From the NCBI GenBank assembly GCA_964019135.1, contig OZ025253.1, positions 32,600,548-32,664,547 on the forward strand: a stretch of 64,000 bases of DNA, in the 5' to 3' direction. This DNA is from Arenicola marina. Lineage: Eukaryota; Annelida; Polychaeta; Arenicolidae. A program made the translations under genes and the position numbers. This document shows positions 45,581 to 57,009 of this stretch, in pieces (the first letter of the stretch is position 1; the number at the start of each line of letters is the position of its first letter). Below the pieces are notes generated by a model. That model was not told the DNA's origin. It made no database searches and saw nothing but the letters and a program-made list of their open reading frames with translations.

Positions 45581-45885
45581 ACTGGGGACAATTCAGACGT
45601 AACTCACAACGTGACCGCTAGATGGCGGTACCATCTTCCCAGGGGTCCATCTATTACAAAACAACGATCTACGTTTGTCAATACCTGGGAAGTTTGTGTT
45701 TTAGTGCGCGTGCCGCGGACGCCTGCGGCGCAATAAAGACGACACCATAGTGACAATATGATTCTTGGGGACGGGCCACTTCATATCTAGAAGGGGATGT
45801 TGTTTGGCTGGATGCCGACGAATTTGTCTGTGAATTTGTGGGTTCTTGTGATGGCTTGAATTTAAATATTTTGGATCTGCAAAAG

Positions 45886-46286
45886 GCATTCAGTTTAAAC
45901 AATATATTCTGTATTTTTTGTATTACCAAACTCTTCCCCATGTCAAATATGTATATTCTGTCTTGAATTTAAATCCTGAAAGCCTGTGGGCTATCCGGAA
46001 AGTAGCAATTTGGTCACCGGAGCAGAAGTTAATTGCTGGCCGGCTTTATATTCCTGCGCGCCTGTTGAAGCTGTTGGCTGTTCGGTATTTTGTGTGTGAT
46101 TTCGAACGCGACTCGCTATCACGTCCGCGCGCGATATAAATAAACCGTGCAGTTTTATGTTGAAATTGTTGTTTTACAGACTCTCAGAGATATAAAACAT
46201 ATATGCATCATAATTTTTAGATACTTTTAGTCTTGATTCTAAAATGTTAACAATTTAAGATGGCGCATGTAAGTATATTGCTTTAA
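45886..46286 (-). mobile_element. TTAA-type MITE, copy 3 (minus)
   Basis: The right end ATATTGCTTTAA and left end TTTAAACAATAT are inverted copies of each other around a TTAA. The interior matches copies 1 and 4 in reverse: CTGTTCGGTATTTTG, GCCGGCTTTATAT, TGTTGTTTTACAGACTC and AAGATGGCGCATGTAA. This copy has the clearest pair of ends. Confidence 0.82.
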
Positions 46287-46289
46287 TAG

Positions 46290-47190
46290 CAGGATGACAG
46301 GTTTGTTTTTGTTTTTTGTTTAGAAGTAGAGGACTTTTGGGGGTTATTCGGTAACAGGTAAAGCAAGTTTTCTTTTTAATATCTCATGTGATGTTCCCTA
46401 AATATCAAATGATCCGTCCCTTAGTTGACTGAGAGGAGATGCAGCCCCACAAATGTCAGAGACGTAGATCACGATACAGGCTGACTGGAGCAGTGGTGAG
46501 GGATGATGCAGGGTGGTGGGATGGTAGCCGGGTGGGCATAGGTTATTCCCAGTATGAAATCCCAAAATGTGCAAGCAGATAGCTACCGCTAGAGGACGAG
46601 TAAGGAGATATTAGAAAGATTTACGTACGTATCTTAAACAATGGAGTCTGGCTGATGGATATCCATGGATATCGACTGTTTACCGAGATCCCTGGTGTTT
46701 GGAAAATTGTTTTGATATGGATACGCTCTATGTGGTTGAAATCTCATCAATCATTCGCCAGTCCATCCCCTTCGCGGCTCCATGCATGTGCACAAGAAAT
46801 AGATCAAAGTAACGATTGGGTGACTTAAGAAGGTCGCTTTATCCTAGTGATATTCGACCGAGCTAGACTGCCTACAGGTCAAAGGGCGGTCCTTCAAAGC
46901 ACGGATACGATGTTCGCTCGTAGGCATATAACAAGCCAACTCCTAATGATGATTTTGCCCCGTCGATGCTGGATCCATATCCATAATAACCATGATTAAT
47001 TTATTCAGTCAATTGAATAGATATCAATATTGTATTGACCACTTTGTATCGGATTGATATCCATAAATACCATGATAATTATTCCTGACAACGCTTTCAG
47101 ACAATCCTGAATAGATCTCCATATTGACCATTATTTCCCTCTATGCTGGATCGACATCCATAATGACCATGATTTCTGTTGTCTTACTTA
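46290..47190. other. Upstream of the candidate exon; loose ~60-90-bp similarities
   Basis: From about 46960 to 47180 phrases such as GGATCCATATCCATAATAAC and CATCCATAATGACCATGATT recur four times with many differences, as a decayed tandem repeat. No coding sequence was seen. Confidence 0.4.
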
Positions 47191-47196
47191 TTTCAG

Positions 47197-47439
47197 AAAT
47201 TCAAAGAATTCACGTGATAGAATCGCCCGACGCCCTTCAGGATAAGTGTCGAAAGTAAACATCTCCTATCAAGAGACGGGTCTGTCACTGAGCACTGCGA
47301 ATGTGTGGTGTTCTACCTTCTAATAAGCGTTACACTTACACAAACATCGTGAAGCAGCCATGAGCGGCAACAAGCCAACCTTCGTGAACGGAGAACAGCA
47401 GATCGGCAAGGACCAGAAACAGAAGGACGCAGATCTGGG
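47197..47439 (+). CDS. Candidate 5' UTR plus start-codon exon (26 codons)
   Basis: CTTACTTATTTCAG is a good acceptor (AG 47195-47196). The start codon ATG 47360-47362 has a favourable GCAGCC context, and an in-frame TAA at 47324 lies upstream, so translation would begin here. The coding part is MSGNKPTFVNGEQQIGKDQ plus KQKDADL and two bases of the next codon, ending at GG before GTAAGC (GT 47440-47441). Codon choice is GC-rich (GGC, AAC, AAG, GTG, CAG), unlike the flanks. The peptide is hydrophilic and Lys/Gln/Asp-rich, and I recognise no family. No continuing exon was identified before 64000. It is too short for similarity judgement; confidence rests on acceptor, start context, codon use and donor together. 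Confidence 0.45.
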
Positions 47440-47499
47440 GTAAGCCTGTCTTCCTGCCATCGAGTCCATGGCTGCAGCCTCGGGTAATGGGCAGAAGGA

Positions 47500-47760
47500 C
47501 ACTATAATGGGTCGGTGTCGCTTTTTGGTTAAATTCAGTGCCGTTTTTTTTCGCACAAACCTGTGTCGATGTCCTTTTATCCAGATCATCAGTGTCGGAA
47601 TTTGAGGATCAATGTCGAATGTCGATTTTTTTAAAAATATGTCTGTGTCACGTGTCGCCACCTTCTTCAGATAAAGGGGGAGAAGGTGCCTTTTTTGCTT
47701 ATTTTCCAACGGAAGTGGGGACAAGTGCCCCCCCCCCCCCTGCCCCTGGATTTATCCTAT
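47500..47760. repeat. Dispersed repeat shared with 19200-19360, plus poly(C) repeat
   Basis: The first half matches 19220-19360 in block order. The second half has CTTTTTTGCTTATTTTCCAA and a C10-like tract followed by TGGATTTATCC, similar to the poly(C) repeat at 57140-57240. Confidence 0.55.
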
Positions 47761-48880
47761 ATACTCCCTCCATATCCATGTTTTCTCATCCCATCGCTCT
47801 TCGGGGTGTAGCAAAATGACCATTTATGTATTCTTCTTTTTTCATGTATTCTTCGTTTTTTGCCGTTTTATATTTTCGCCGGATTTCTGCAATGTTTGTC
47901 TCTATACAGGGTCGTAGCTAGCTGTACGCACGTGCGTACACATTGGGCTCTGCAGGCACGTGCTATCCTGTTGTTCGGGAGTAATTCTTTTATTTCGTCT
48001 GCAGCGGGTGCGTACACTTGTTCAAGTCCTTGCCTACGCCCCTGCTATATATCTCTCAATTTCACCCCCTCTCTGTCCTTGTCATGCTTCTCCATCTCTA
48101 TTCCCTCTATTATCGCTCGCTCTGCCTCTTTCTCATCCATTCCTCTCCCTCCTGGCCTATCGAACATTCTCGTACTCGACCACCATGGGTCCTTCTCTTT
48201 GTCTGCCTCTCACACCTATTTCCTTTCTCATTCTCTCTCTTTCGCTTTCTCCTGTCTCTTTTCACCTCACCTCACCTCTTTCTCAATTTCCGTATCTCTC
48301 TTTCTCTCCATTTCTCTCTCTATCGCTATCTCCCCATCCTCTGTCTTACTCTTTTTCTTTCTCCCTCTCCCTCCCCCTCCCCGCCTCTTTATCTATCGGT
48401 CTCCCTCTCTCTTTCACACCATGCTTCCCTCCCTTACCCTCTTACCACGTGACCTGCCGGGTGTGCTTCTTTGCCGCGTGGAGTGCTGACTTCTGTGGTC
48501 CATCGCCGCCACCGTCAACCCTACAAAACAACATGTCGGACATATCCCCCCCCCCCCCCCAGCGAATCCACTTGCACCCATCAGGGATTCCCCCATTTTT
48601 TCGCAAGGAAATATGTTGTCTTCTAACAGGAGCCTCGAATCCCCGCATTCACCCTCACCGGGCGACATAGGGTGAGGGTGTTGGGGTGGGGGGGTGGCGA
48701 GATAGCGTGAGGGTGTTGGGTGGGCGGGGGTGATGGGCGGGTAGGTGAAAGAGACCGGGAGCAAAGGTGCTGGGCAGTGTTGGAAGGTACTTTATTTATT
48801 GACCACCGATGGATCGAATCACCGTATTATTATATGCGTCGGCGTAGATTTCATCAGACAACTGTCGATCAAGCTTGGCT
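47761..48880. other. CT-rich low-complexity DNA, no gene
   Basis: From about 48050 to 48430 the plus strand is dominated by CTCTCT/CTTTCT. Open frames of up to 236 codons there contain only Ser/Leu/Phe/Pro-rich residues and are not credible genes. A poly(C) tract is at about 48547-48560 and a GGGTGAGGGTGTTGGG pair at about 48670-48722. Confidence 0.7.
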
Positions 48881-50060
48881 ACGGCCTCCCCACCCGCTGA
48901 AACAGGATACCATTGCCCATCCACCGACCATCGAGTTGCAGTCAGCGCCTCCACGGCTGAGGCTTAACGGCTTAACGGCCATAGAGTATCATATGAAGGC
49001 ATCCCTGCCGTCCGACGTCACTTGTGGGGAGGGAAAACGAGACCCCATCTGGAGCGCGGTGTATTGATTTATCAACCAACCGGCTGATGGGTTTCCTTAG
49101 CTGATGGCTTAATTAGTGACGTCGACGTAAAGTCACGCCAATTATAGGCAGTCGGCGAGTAGGCGGTTTGTTTTTAGGCTTAGCTGTTGCATAATTCATG
49201 CGCAGTCTTTGTGAGGAGGCTCTGATTTCGCAAGAAGTAGGCGTCCCATGCCTCAAGAAGTACCTTCCGTTGCAGACAGTTTAGGCGTCTTGGGGCCGAA
49301 GTCAACGGTATAAATCGAAATTTACATATATATATATATCGTTTCGTTTTGACCAAATTATCACGCCGAGCGGTGCGAAAATGAGAAATAAATAGCTCGT
49401 CCAAAATACAGGATGTCAAGTTGATCAAACGCACATCAGTCAGTTTCAAATCATGGGTTTCCTAGGCGTGGACCCCAATTTTTGAGGAAGAAGGCGCAAA
49501 ACATTCGTGGACCTTCCCCCCACCGTTGGTCAAACATTTGGTGGAGCCCCCAATCGCATTATTTTCAGAGCCCCGACCCCCTACGGCCGCATTTTTTTTA
49601 GTGCCCCTCCAAATTCTTGGATTCGCCTCTGGACGGCGGGCCTGTGCACCCAAGTTAAGCACCCACATCCGACCGTGCAGGATCACCTTCTGGCAAATAA
49701 TAAATCCGGTATTACGGGAATCTTTGCACGCATGCCGTTAATTACCACAATGCAATCTTTCCTTCGTATTCCTCCAAAAAAGCCTCTTTTTTTAGTTAAA
49801 CGACGTTCTTACCGAATGTTACATATAAAGCGACGACTATTCAAAGTTCAGGGTCGTTCAGTCTTTCATGTTGGGGCGAACTATTGTTTCAGCATAGCTC
49901 ACGTATTACTCACACCTACCATTTACAGCAATAATCTCGCGGGCTATTACATCGAAGATGGATCAACTTCACAGTTTTAGTACATTGTTTGTACGGCTTA
50001 ATCCCGTCACTAAACTACGTTAAAAGGCAACTGGGGAACAATTGGCCAATTGGTTCATTT
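48881..50060. other. No gene recognised; decayed poly(C)-family repeat
   Basis: At 49465-49636 a GGACCCCAATTTTTGAGG to CAAATTCTTGGATTCGCCTCT stretch resembles the poly(C)-family repeats. The 157-codon open frame starting at 49507 runs from this repeat into unique DNA without a recognisable domain. Confidence 0.4.
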
Positions 50061-50453
50061 CGCACGCTGTCTTGCTCCCTCTCTCTCTCTCTTCTTTCTT
50101 CCTACGTTTCTCCTCCTCTCTCTTGCTCTGTCGCACTCCCCCCCCCCTCTCCCTCTCTCTCTCTATCTGTCTCGCTCCCTCTCCCTCTCCTTCTCTAAGA
50201 GTAACATCTGTATTTCTCCTGACCCTCGCGGGATGCCAGAATCGTTTATACATAATTCCCGTCACCAAACAGTCTCTCTCTTTTTTTTCTTCCCATCTTG
50301 CTCCCTCTCTCTCTCTCTTTCTACATCTCAAGTGTATCGTTTATTTCTCCCTGACCCTCGCGGGATGCCAGAATCGTTTGTACGTAAATCCCCTCTCCAA
50401 ACTACGCTCAGAAGCAATCTCCCCTCCCCCCCCCCCCCGCCTCCATCTATCTC

Positions 50454-50490
<37 letters not shown>

Positions 50491-50545
50491 CTCTAAGAGT
50501 ATCATTTATTTCCCCCGGAAGCCAGATGTGTTTGTACGTCGTATT
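50060..50545. repeat. CT-rich tandem region, unit ~130-150 bp, three to four decayed copies
   Basis: Each unit has a (CT)n tract, then AAGAGTATCATTTATTTC-like sequence, CCTGACCCTCGCGGGATGCC and AGAATCGTTTGTACGTAA. Copies are near 50198, 50330 and 50493; a relic (TTTGTACGGCTTAATCCCGTC) is near 49986. The longest pure (CT)n is at about 50456-50486. Confidence 0.8.
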
Positions 50546-52420
50546 AAAGTGGCAGCCAAGCCTGTCTAACGTCACCCTTTGCCACCAATTACGGCGTCAG
50601 CCGATACGATGTCACTTGTCACTAAGTCGACATCTCGACGTTGGTCCTGTCGCAGCTAAGTCGCCAGATCGTATTGCAATCCGAGGGCAATTACTGCTAA
50701 AAAACGAATGGTTGGTCCTCGTTCTGTCGGCCCGAACGTACGGTACACTGACACATATCTTACCGCATACTTCAAAACGATCTCCATTTCAGCTTTAACG
50801 AGTGCGGACATGTTTAAACAAGTGTTTTTTTCTGCATCTGAAATCTGAACCATATACACAAGGGTCACCGTAACTGACTGCTAGTAGTGAAGTCACTAGT
50901 AAAACTGGTTGCACTTTTTGTGTATTGTAACCGAATTGTTTGATATGTTGCGGTTCTATACGTCAACGATATGGTGAAGGTTATCGGGTCGGGTGAGAAG
51001 AATGGTGTTGGACTCTTGGACTGAACTGAATACTAGAAACAACAGCCTCAACTTCTCACCGGGTCAGTCCCGGAAGTTTTTATTTTTGATAAAAAACGCA
51101 ATGTGAAACCTGAAATATGTTGGAAACGCAGGCGTGTTAACCCCATGGAAACGCCCAAATGAGACGTATGCGTCTCAGCGCAAAAAGCAGAATGAAAAGT
51201 AATATATGTGAAAAATTCATAGACTAGACCTACTAATATATGATGAATGAATGCATTAAAATCCTGACGCTCTAGTCTTAAAAGCAAGCGCAAGCGATCT
51301 CTTAAGGTTACATGCATGCATATTGAAAGTCCATTTCAAGCATAGGCTTAGGACTTTCCTTTTGCGTAACAGCCCACATGAGACGTTCTCGAATTCGGAG
51401 TAAATATCAGCTGTACATATATATATTCAAGCAACGAGAGGTCAATAATATTGGGTTAAATTTGTTTCAAGTATTGGCATAAATTTGTGAATAATGCCAG
51501 CGTCACGTCAAGTGAAGCTACCGAATTTTAATTTTTTTTGACACGATACCTTGAAGATATATTTTTCTTTGATGTCTCGTTTAGTGTCAAGTTGTTCGGC
51601 CTCATCTTGTCCGATAAGAAATCAGGCGGTCAGCACTACAGAACGTAACACGTAAATACACAATATAACACATGAATATATAAGGTAGCACACGAAAACA
51701 TAAGGTAACAGCTTTAGGCTAGGTAATGTTTGTGACGTGGGTGTCGCTATTCCTACCTTAAGCTGTATGCACTTGTTTTTGTTTGTGATATTGCCTGAAC
51801 TAGGTGGTCACAGCCGCCCCCCCCCCCCCGCCCCTCACGGAGGGGGGGGGGCACTTTTATACAAATCTGTTTAGGGGGGATCCGCTGGTGCCCCTTGATG
51901 CGTGAGTGAGCAGACATTTATGATGAAAAAGGTACCCCTATAGAGTGGATATTGCGACCCCGGGCGGCGGGGGGGTGGGGGGCGGTGTTGGGGCTCTAAA
52001 AATGTGCGTTCATAGAGCGGATTGCCTCGAAAAAATACCAATTCCACCCCGACTGAGTTTGGCGGTGAAAAAGGGAGGGGGGCCTTTACCGCAGAATCCC
52101 CCAACTCAGCAATGTATTAAGTGCCCCCCGCCCCCCCGCCCCCCCGCCCCCACCCGGGGTCTCGGCCGTGTCAACAGAAGTGGTATCAAATGTTGTATAA
52201 GGGTACGTTATGATGGGGAAGTTTTTTGCTCCTCTTCGGTTGGGTAAGCGACGGCGAAGTAATCCGAGTGCGCGGAGTAATACGATTGCCCTCGACTCGT
52301 ATGCCTATAAGGATCAATAAAAGGAAACACCTGGTCATAAAATTATCGGTTTATATAATTTTACATCACAATCATAGACATTTGCCTGGGCTGTCCTAGC
52401 AGAGCACAAGTCGTTCTCGA
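50546..52420. other. No gene recognised; poly(C)/poly(G) pair at 51815-51850
   Basis: A C10 and a G10 tract face each other as a foldback at about 51817-51850. The G/C-rich stretch 51955-52160 has the poly(C)-family look. Loose 20-bp repeats (AACACATGAATATATAAGGT) occur at 51645-51712. Confidence 0.4.
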
Positions 52421-52459
52421 TTGTTCATTGTATCGTCATTCACATGATGTTCGTATTGT

Positions 52460-54075
52460 TGTCAGGTTCCGGCGGTCACTTACTCGCAGTGCTCTCTGGG
52501 AATGTGGATTGTTTCTCCGGCGACTGGCAGTCACTTACTCGCAGTGCTCTCTGAGAATTTGGATTGTTGTTTCAGCGACCGGCGGTCACTTACTCGCAGT
52601 GCTCTCTGAGAATTTGGATTGTTGTTTCAGCGACCGGCGGTCACTTACTCGCAGTGCTCTCTGGGAGTTTGGATTGTTTTTCCATCGACCGGCGGCCACT
52701 TACTCGCAGTGCCCCCTGGGAGTTTGGATTGTTGTTCCGGGGACCGGCGGTCACTTACTCGCTGTGCTCCCTGGGAGTTTGGATTGTTGTTCCGGCGACC
52801 GGCGGTCACTTACTCGCAGTGCTCTGTGGGAATTTGGATTGTTGTTTCAGCGACCGGCGGCCACTTACGCGCAGTGTTCACTGGGAGTTTGGATTGTTTT
52901 CCGGCGACCGGCGGTCACTGACGCGCAGTGCTCTCTGGGAGCTCGGATTGTTGTTCCGGTGACTGGCGGTCACTTACGCGCAGTGCTCTCTGGGAGTTTG
53001 GATTGTTTTCCGGCGAGCGGCGGTCACTTACTCGCAGTGCTCTCTGGGAATGTGGATTGTTTCTCCGGCGACCGGCGGTCACTTACTCGCAGTGCTCTCT
53101 GGGAGTTTGGATTGTTTTTCCATCGACCGGCGGCCACTTACTCGCAGTGCCCCCTGGGAGTTTGGATTGTTGTTCCGGGGACCGGCGGTCACTTACTCGC
53201 TGTGCTCCCTGGGAGTTTGGATTGTTGTTCCGGCGACCGGCGGTCACTTACTCGCAGTGCTCTGTGGGAATTTGGATTGTTGTTTCAGCGACCGGCTGTC
53301 ACTTACACGCAGTGCTCTCTGGGAGCTCGGATTGTTGTTCCGGTGACTGGCGGTCACTTACGCGCAGTGCTCTCTGGGAGTTTGGATTGTTTTCCGGCGA
53401 GCGGCGGTCACTTACTCGCAGTGCTCTCTGGGAATGTGGATTGTTTCTCCGGCGACCGGCGGTCACTTACTCGCAGTGCTCTCTGGGAGTTTGGATTGTT
53501 TTTCCATCGACCGGCGGCCACTTACTCGCAGTGCCCCCTGGGAGTTTGGATTGTTGTTCCGGGGACCGGCGGTCACTTACTCGCTGTGCTCCCTGGGAGT
53601 TTGGATTGTTGTTCCGGCGACCGGCGGTCACTTACTCGCAGTGCTCTGTGGGAATTTGGATTGTTGTTTCAGCGACCGGCTGTCACTTACACGCAGTGCT
53701 CTCTGGGAGCTCGGATTGTTGTTCCGGTGACTGGCGGTCACTTACGCGCAGTGCTCTCTGGGAGTTTGGATTGTTTTCCGGCGACCGGCGGTCACTTACT
53801 CGCAGTGCTCTCTGGGAGTTTAAATTGTTTTTCCGGCGACCGGCGGTCACTTACTCGCAGTGCTCTCTGAGAATTTGGATTGTTGTTTCAGCGACCGGCG
53901 GTCACTTACTCGCAGTGCTCTCTGGGAGTTTGGATTGTTTTCCGGCGACCGGCGGTCACTTACTCGCAGTGCTCTCTGGGAGCTCGGATTGTTGTTCCGG
54001 TGACTGGCGGTCACTTACGCGCAGTGCTCTCTGGGAATTTGGATTGTTGTTCCGGCGACCGGCGGTCACTTACTC
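52460..54075. repeat. 55-bp minisatellite with a 384-bp higher-order repeat, about 29 units
   Basis: The unit is GACCGGCGGTCACTTACTCG, then CAGTGCTCTCTGGGAGTTTG and GATTGTTGTTCCGGC, 54-55 bp long. A seven-unit block (384 bp) starting near 52950 is repeated essentially unchanged from about 53334. ACCGGCGGTCAC contains the near-palindrome GACCGGCGGTC. All three plus frames are free of stops, giving overlapping frames of 466-480 codons with the same repeated Leu/Trp/Ser-rich peptide. Confidence 0.95.
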
Positions 54076-54758
54076 CTGTTGGACATGTATCAAATGGCGA
54101 GATGCCAGCAGTGCCTTCAAGAAGCACCTGCCAACCCCCCTCCCCCACCCCTTCCCCCCACTGGGCCGCGTGCCAATGCCCCGTGGGGTCTGTCCATACA
54201 GGGCGGTGGGGGTGGGGGGGGGGGCGGGGGTGGAGTTGTTGGCGGTGAAACGTCCAGCGCTCCCTTGGCTTGGTTGCCTCTCTCGGAGGGTGGAGGTTGA
54301 CACGAAGGCGGCGGCTAGGGTAAGGTAGGTGTAGGCGTAGAGAGGGGTAAGGGTAAGGGTGCGCGGCCATGGCACTTGACGGCTCCGGGGGTATGGACGA
54401 CATGGAAGGAAGGAGGGGGGAGGGGGAGGGTTAGAGAGCCGGTTTAGAAGGAGATAGGGGCAGGATTAGGGGGTGTGGGACATACTCCGCATGACAGAGA
54501 TATATTTTGGGTGAGAGGGGGTGGGGTGTAGGTGGCGGACGGTAGGGGGTATAGGGGTGCCCATGGTGTGGTGTATCAGTGTGGAAGCATATAGGTGGGG
54601 GGGGGGGGTATGGCTGGAGTAGGAAGAGGCGGGGTGAGTGTGTGGGTAGAGGACGAGCACGGAGTGGTTGGAGAGGCGGTGGGGGTGGGGGTGGGGGGGG
54701 GGGCTGCAATAGCGGGTTGGATGTTCGATCCCTGGCAATGATCTCAGATCACCACGAC

Positions 54759-54760
<2 letters not shown>
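54076..54760. other. G-rich low-complexity DNA, no gene
   Basis: Poly(G) tracts lie near 54215, 54597 and 54690. Open frames on both strands are compositional. Confidence 0.5.

Positions 54761-54761
<1 letters not shown>

Positions 54762-54790
<29 letters not shown>
54762..54790. repeat. (CT)n microsatellite
   Basis: About 14 CT units. Confidence 0.97.
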
Positions 54791-54794
<4 letters not shown>

Positions 54795-54887
54795 TCCCCC
54801 TCTCACTCTCTGCTGCCAAGTCGGCCGCGTCGTGCCGGGCGTGCGCGTTGAACCTACAATATGTGGTCTGATAACGTTCCTTCCTTC

Positions 54888-55243
54888 CGTAAAGCAGCCT
54901 ACTTACATGCGCCATCTTCACATTTTAGAATCAAAACCAAAATTATCTTAAAATTATGATGCATATATGTTTCATATCTCGTTGAGTGTGTAAAACAACA
55001 ATTTCACCATGGAACGCGCGGACTCGTTCATCGCGCGCGGACGTCCTAGCAAGCCGCAGTCCACCGAACAGCGAACAGGCGCGCAGGGATATAAAGCCGG
55101 CCACTAACTTCTGCTTCGGGGAACAAGTTCGCGTCTCTCCGGATAGCCCACAAGTTTTCAGCATTTAAATTCAAGACAGAATATACTTATTTTACATGTA
55201 AAAGAGATTGGTAGTATACAAATTACAGAACATATTGCTTTAA
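54888..55243 (+). mobile_element. TTAA-type MITE, copy 4 (full length)
   Basis: It runs from GTAAAGCAGCCTACTTACAT to ACATATTGCTTTAA. The right end matches the inverted start of copy 3 (TTAAAGCAATAT). About 356 bp, without coding capacity; contains CGCGCGGAC and GCGCGCGGAC pairs in the middle. TTAA at the border suggests TTAA target choice, as in piggyBac-type elements, though the terminal bases AGCAATAT are not typical of that group. Confidence 0.82.
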
Positions 55244-55341
55244 CCGGCACCACAAGCTCACCCCGCCAGCCCGGCCTGTCATACATTAATGGCCCAGCAC
55301 TACAGCGCCACAGTTGCCAATATGGTCCTGGGATCTCTGAG

Positions 55342-55596
55342 GGGCCGCGCGACAGCTCAGTGGGCTAGAGCGCTCGCCTTGAGTGCTCTGGTCACCTGAG
55401 AGCCTAACGGCACGTGGGTCGGTGGTTCGAGCCCCGCTGTGGCCATGTCTGTGTGGTCGCAGGATGAAGATCCCATGTCTTTCTTTCGTAAAGAGTAGGG
55501 GGTTACCCCCGGGGACATGGCTCCACTCTCCCTTCCTTCTCCCATTGACGCGATATGACCAAAAGTGGTTAAAGCGTCCTGAATAACTAACCAACC
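55342..55596 (+). mobile_element. tRNA-derived SINE, copy 4
   Basis: GACAGCTCAGTGGGCTAGAG (box A) and GGTTCGAGCCC (box B near 55424) are followed by the full body to ACCAAAAGTGGTTAAAGCGT and CCTGAATAACTAACCAACC. It is very similar to copy 1. Confidence 0.92.
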
Positions 55597-55834
55597 TGGG
55601 ATATTTGAACCGGAACGCAAGGCCAACCGCTACATATATACATATAGGCGTGTATATGTCATTGACATAACTCAGCCGGTCGATAACTTCAGCCTCAAGT
55701 GGTATCAGAGTTCATGCCATACACTCGAAAAATCGTCCGGGTGGTGCCATCAGTGTGGTTCACATTATATATATACGCAATACCCCATATACGGGACAGA
55801 GAATTAGTCCCAGTGTCAATGCTATGAGAAACAC

Positions 55835-56088
55835 ATGGATATGTCCAGATCATGATTAAATGGTCAATTTAGCGACCTTCATTAGAAAGAATCACAGGCT
55901 GGTAGCAAAACTTTCCATTTTGTAGACTTTGTTATACATGAGACTATGAGACCAAAACAAAACTATGAGAGATATATGGATATTTCCAGAGCATGATTAA
56001 ATGGTCAATTTAACGACCTTCGTTAGCCAATTATCATAGACTGGTAGCAAAGCCTTACCATTTTGTAGACTTTATTATACTTGAGATC
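55835..56088. repeat. ~133-bp tandem duplication
   Basis: ATGATTAAATGGTCAATTTA, GACTGGTAGCAAA-like and CCATTTTGTAGACTTT blocks occur in both halves (first near 55850-55945, second near 55992-56085). The copies have diverged by several percent or more. Confidence 0.85.
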
Positions 56089-56230
56089 AAAAATGGCAGA
56101 ATTTAATATAGTGTCGGGGTACCCAGGAAAGTTTACCAGCCCGTGGTTTCTACTAAATATGCCTAAATCGGACCCATTCACCGCCCAGTATATGTATTCA
56201 GCCGGTATGCTTACTATAACACGCACCCAA

Positions 56231-56253
56231 CTAACTAACTAACTAACTAACTA
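56231..56253. repeat. (CTAA)n microsatellite
   Basis: Five to six CTAA units. Confidence 0.95.
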
Positions 56254-56467
56254 ATTATGTTTATGAAACTCTCAAGTGGTGGACGCGAAGAAAAGATGAG
56301 CGTTTTGTGACCTTGAAATGACCTCTTCTGCTTTTTTCGTTGCATGTAAAACAAGGCCAATTCAATGGTATTCAGTGACCTATGGCGTGTCTATGATGGC
56401 GTGCTAGACGCGCCCGAATGAGCGTCGTCACCTAGAAGGTTCCATAGCTCCCCATCTATCGACCTGG

Positions 56468-56905
56468 TTGGCTAGTCCACTCTGTTATAAGAGTGTATCT
56501 GTATGTGTTTGCGATGTATATAGATCATACAGAGAGACATTGTATAAACAGGGATCAAAGGTCTATCCTACCTTTAACCTCTTGACCAAAGAATATCAAT
56601 TTATATATCTGTTACAATATTGTTGGAAGCTCCTGGCAACTCACCTCTCAGCAGCATGGCATATCAGGAAAAATCGGTTTATCGTTGAGTGATGGTTATA
56701 TGTTCTATATGTTTAATTTGTCGTTCACGGTTAGCATGGCTATTTGTCAATCATAGTTAATTATATTGTTCAATTTGAAGTCACTTATAAGCCATGATGG
56801 CTAGGTGATATGTATATTTATGTTCTTTGTGTTACGTGTATGTTGTATTATTGAACTCACAAATGACGATTATAAACAAATATTTATCTATCCACCTATC
56901 TATAA
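56468..56905 (+). mobile_element. LINE 3' fragment (ORF2 C-terminus plus 3' UTR)
   Basis: The frame to the stop at 56690-56692 reads YRETLYKQGSKVYPTFNLLT, then KEYQFIYLLQ and AAWHIRKNRF. This fits the pattern after the zinc-knuckle of CR1/L2-type ORF2 proteins (R..L......P.F..L...e.f.yLL...a......R). The ~200-bp 3' region ends in TTTATCTATCCACCTATCTAT, a short-repeat tail. It is 5'-truncated, and the left limit is uncertain because the frame start may be flanking DNA. Confidence 0.6.
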
Positions 56906-57009
56906 AGCCGCGTGAGTATGGTGGGCGCCTCATAAATTAACCCCCACCCCCCGATATTTGCACGAGTGGGGTTCGACTCACGCATCTGTCGCTTCTAAGG
57001 CCTGGTCTA

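Noticed and set aside
47860..48670. Open frames of 144-236 codons rich in Ser, Leu and Pro
   Set aside because: The DNA is CT-rich low-complexity sequence and frames are open in several phases at once. No signal peptide or membrane pattern differs from what composition alone gives.
49507..49980. 157-codon frame
   Set aside because: The first third is a decayed poly(C)-family repeat and the rest has no recognisable domain or splice structure.
52428..54328. Plus-strand frames of 466 and 480 codons
   Set aside because: They are by-products of the 55-bp minisatellite; three frames overlap with the same repeated peptide.
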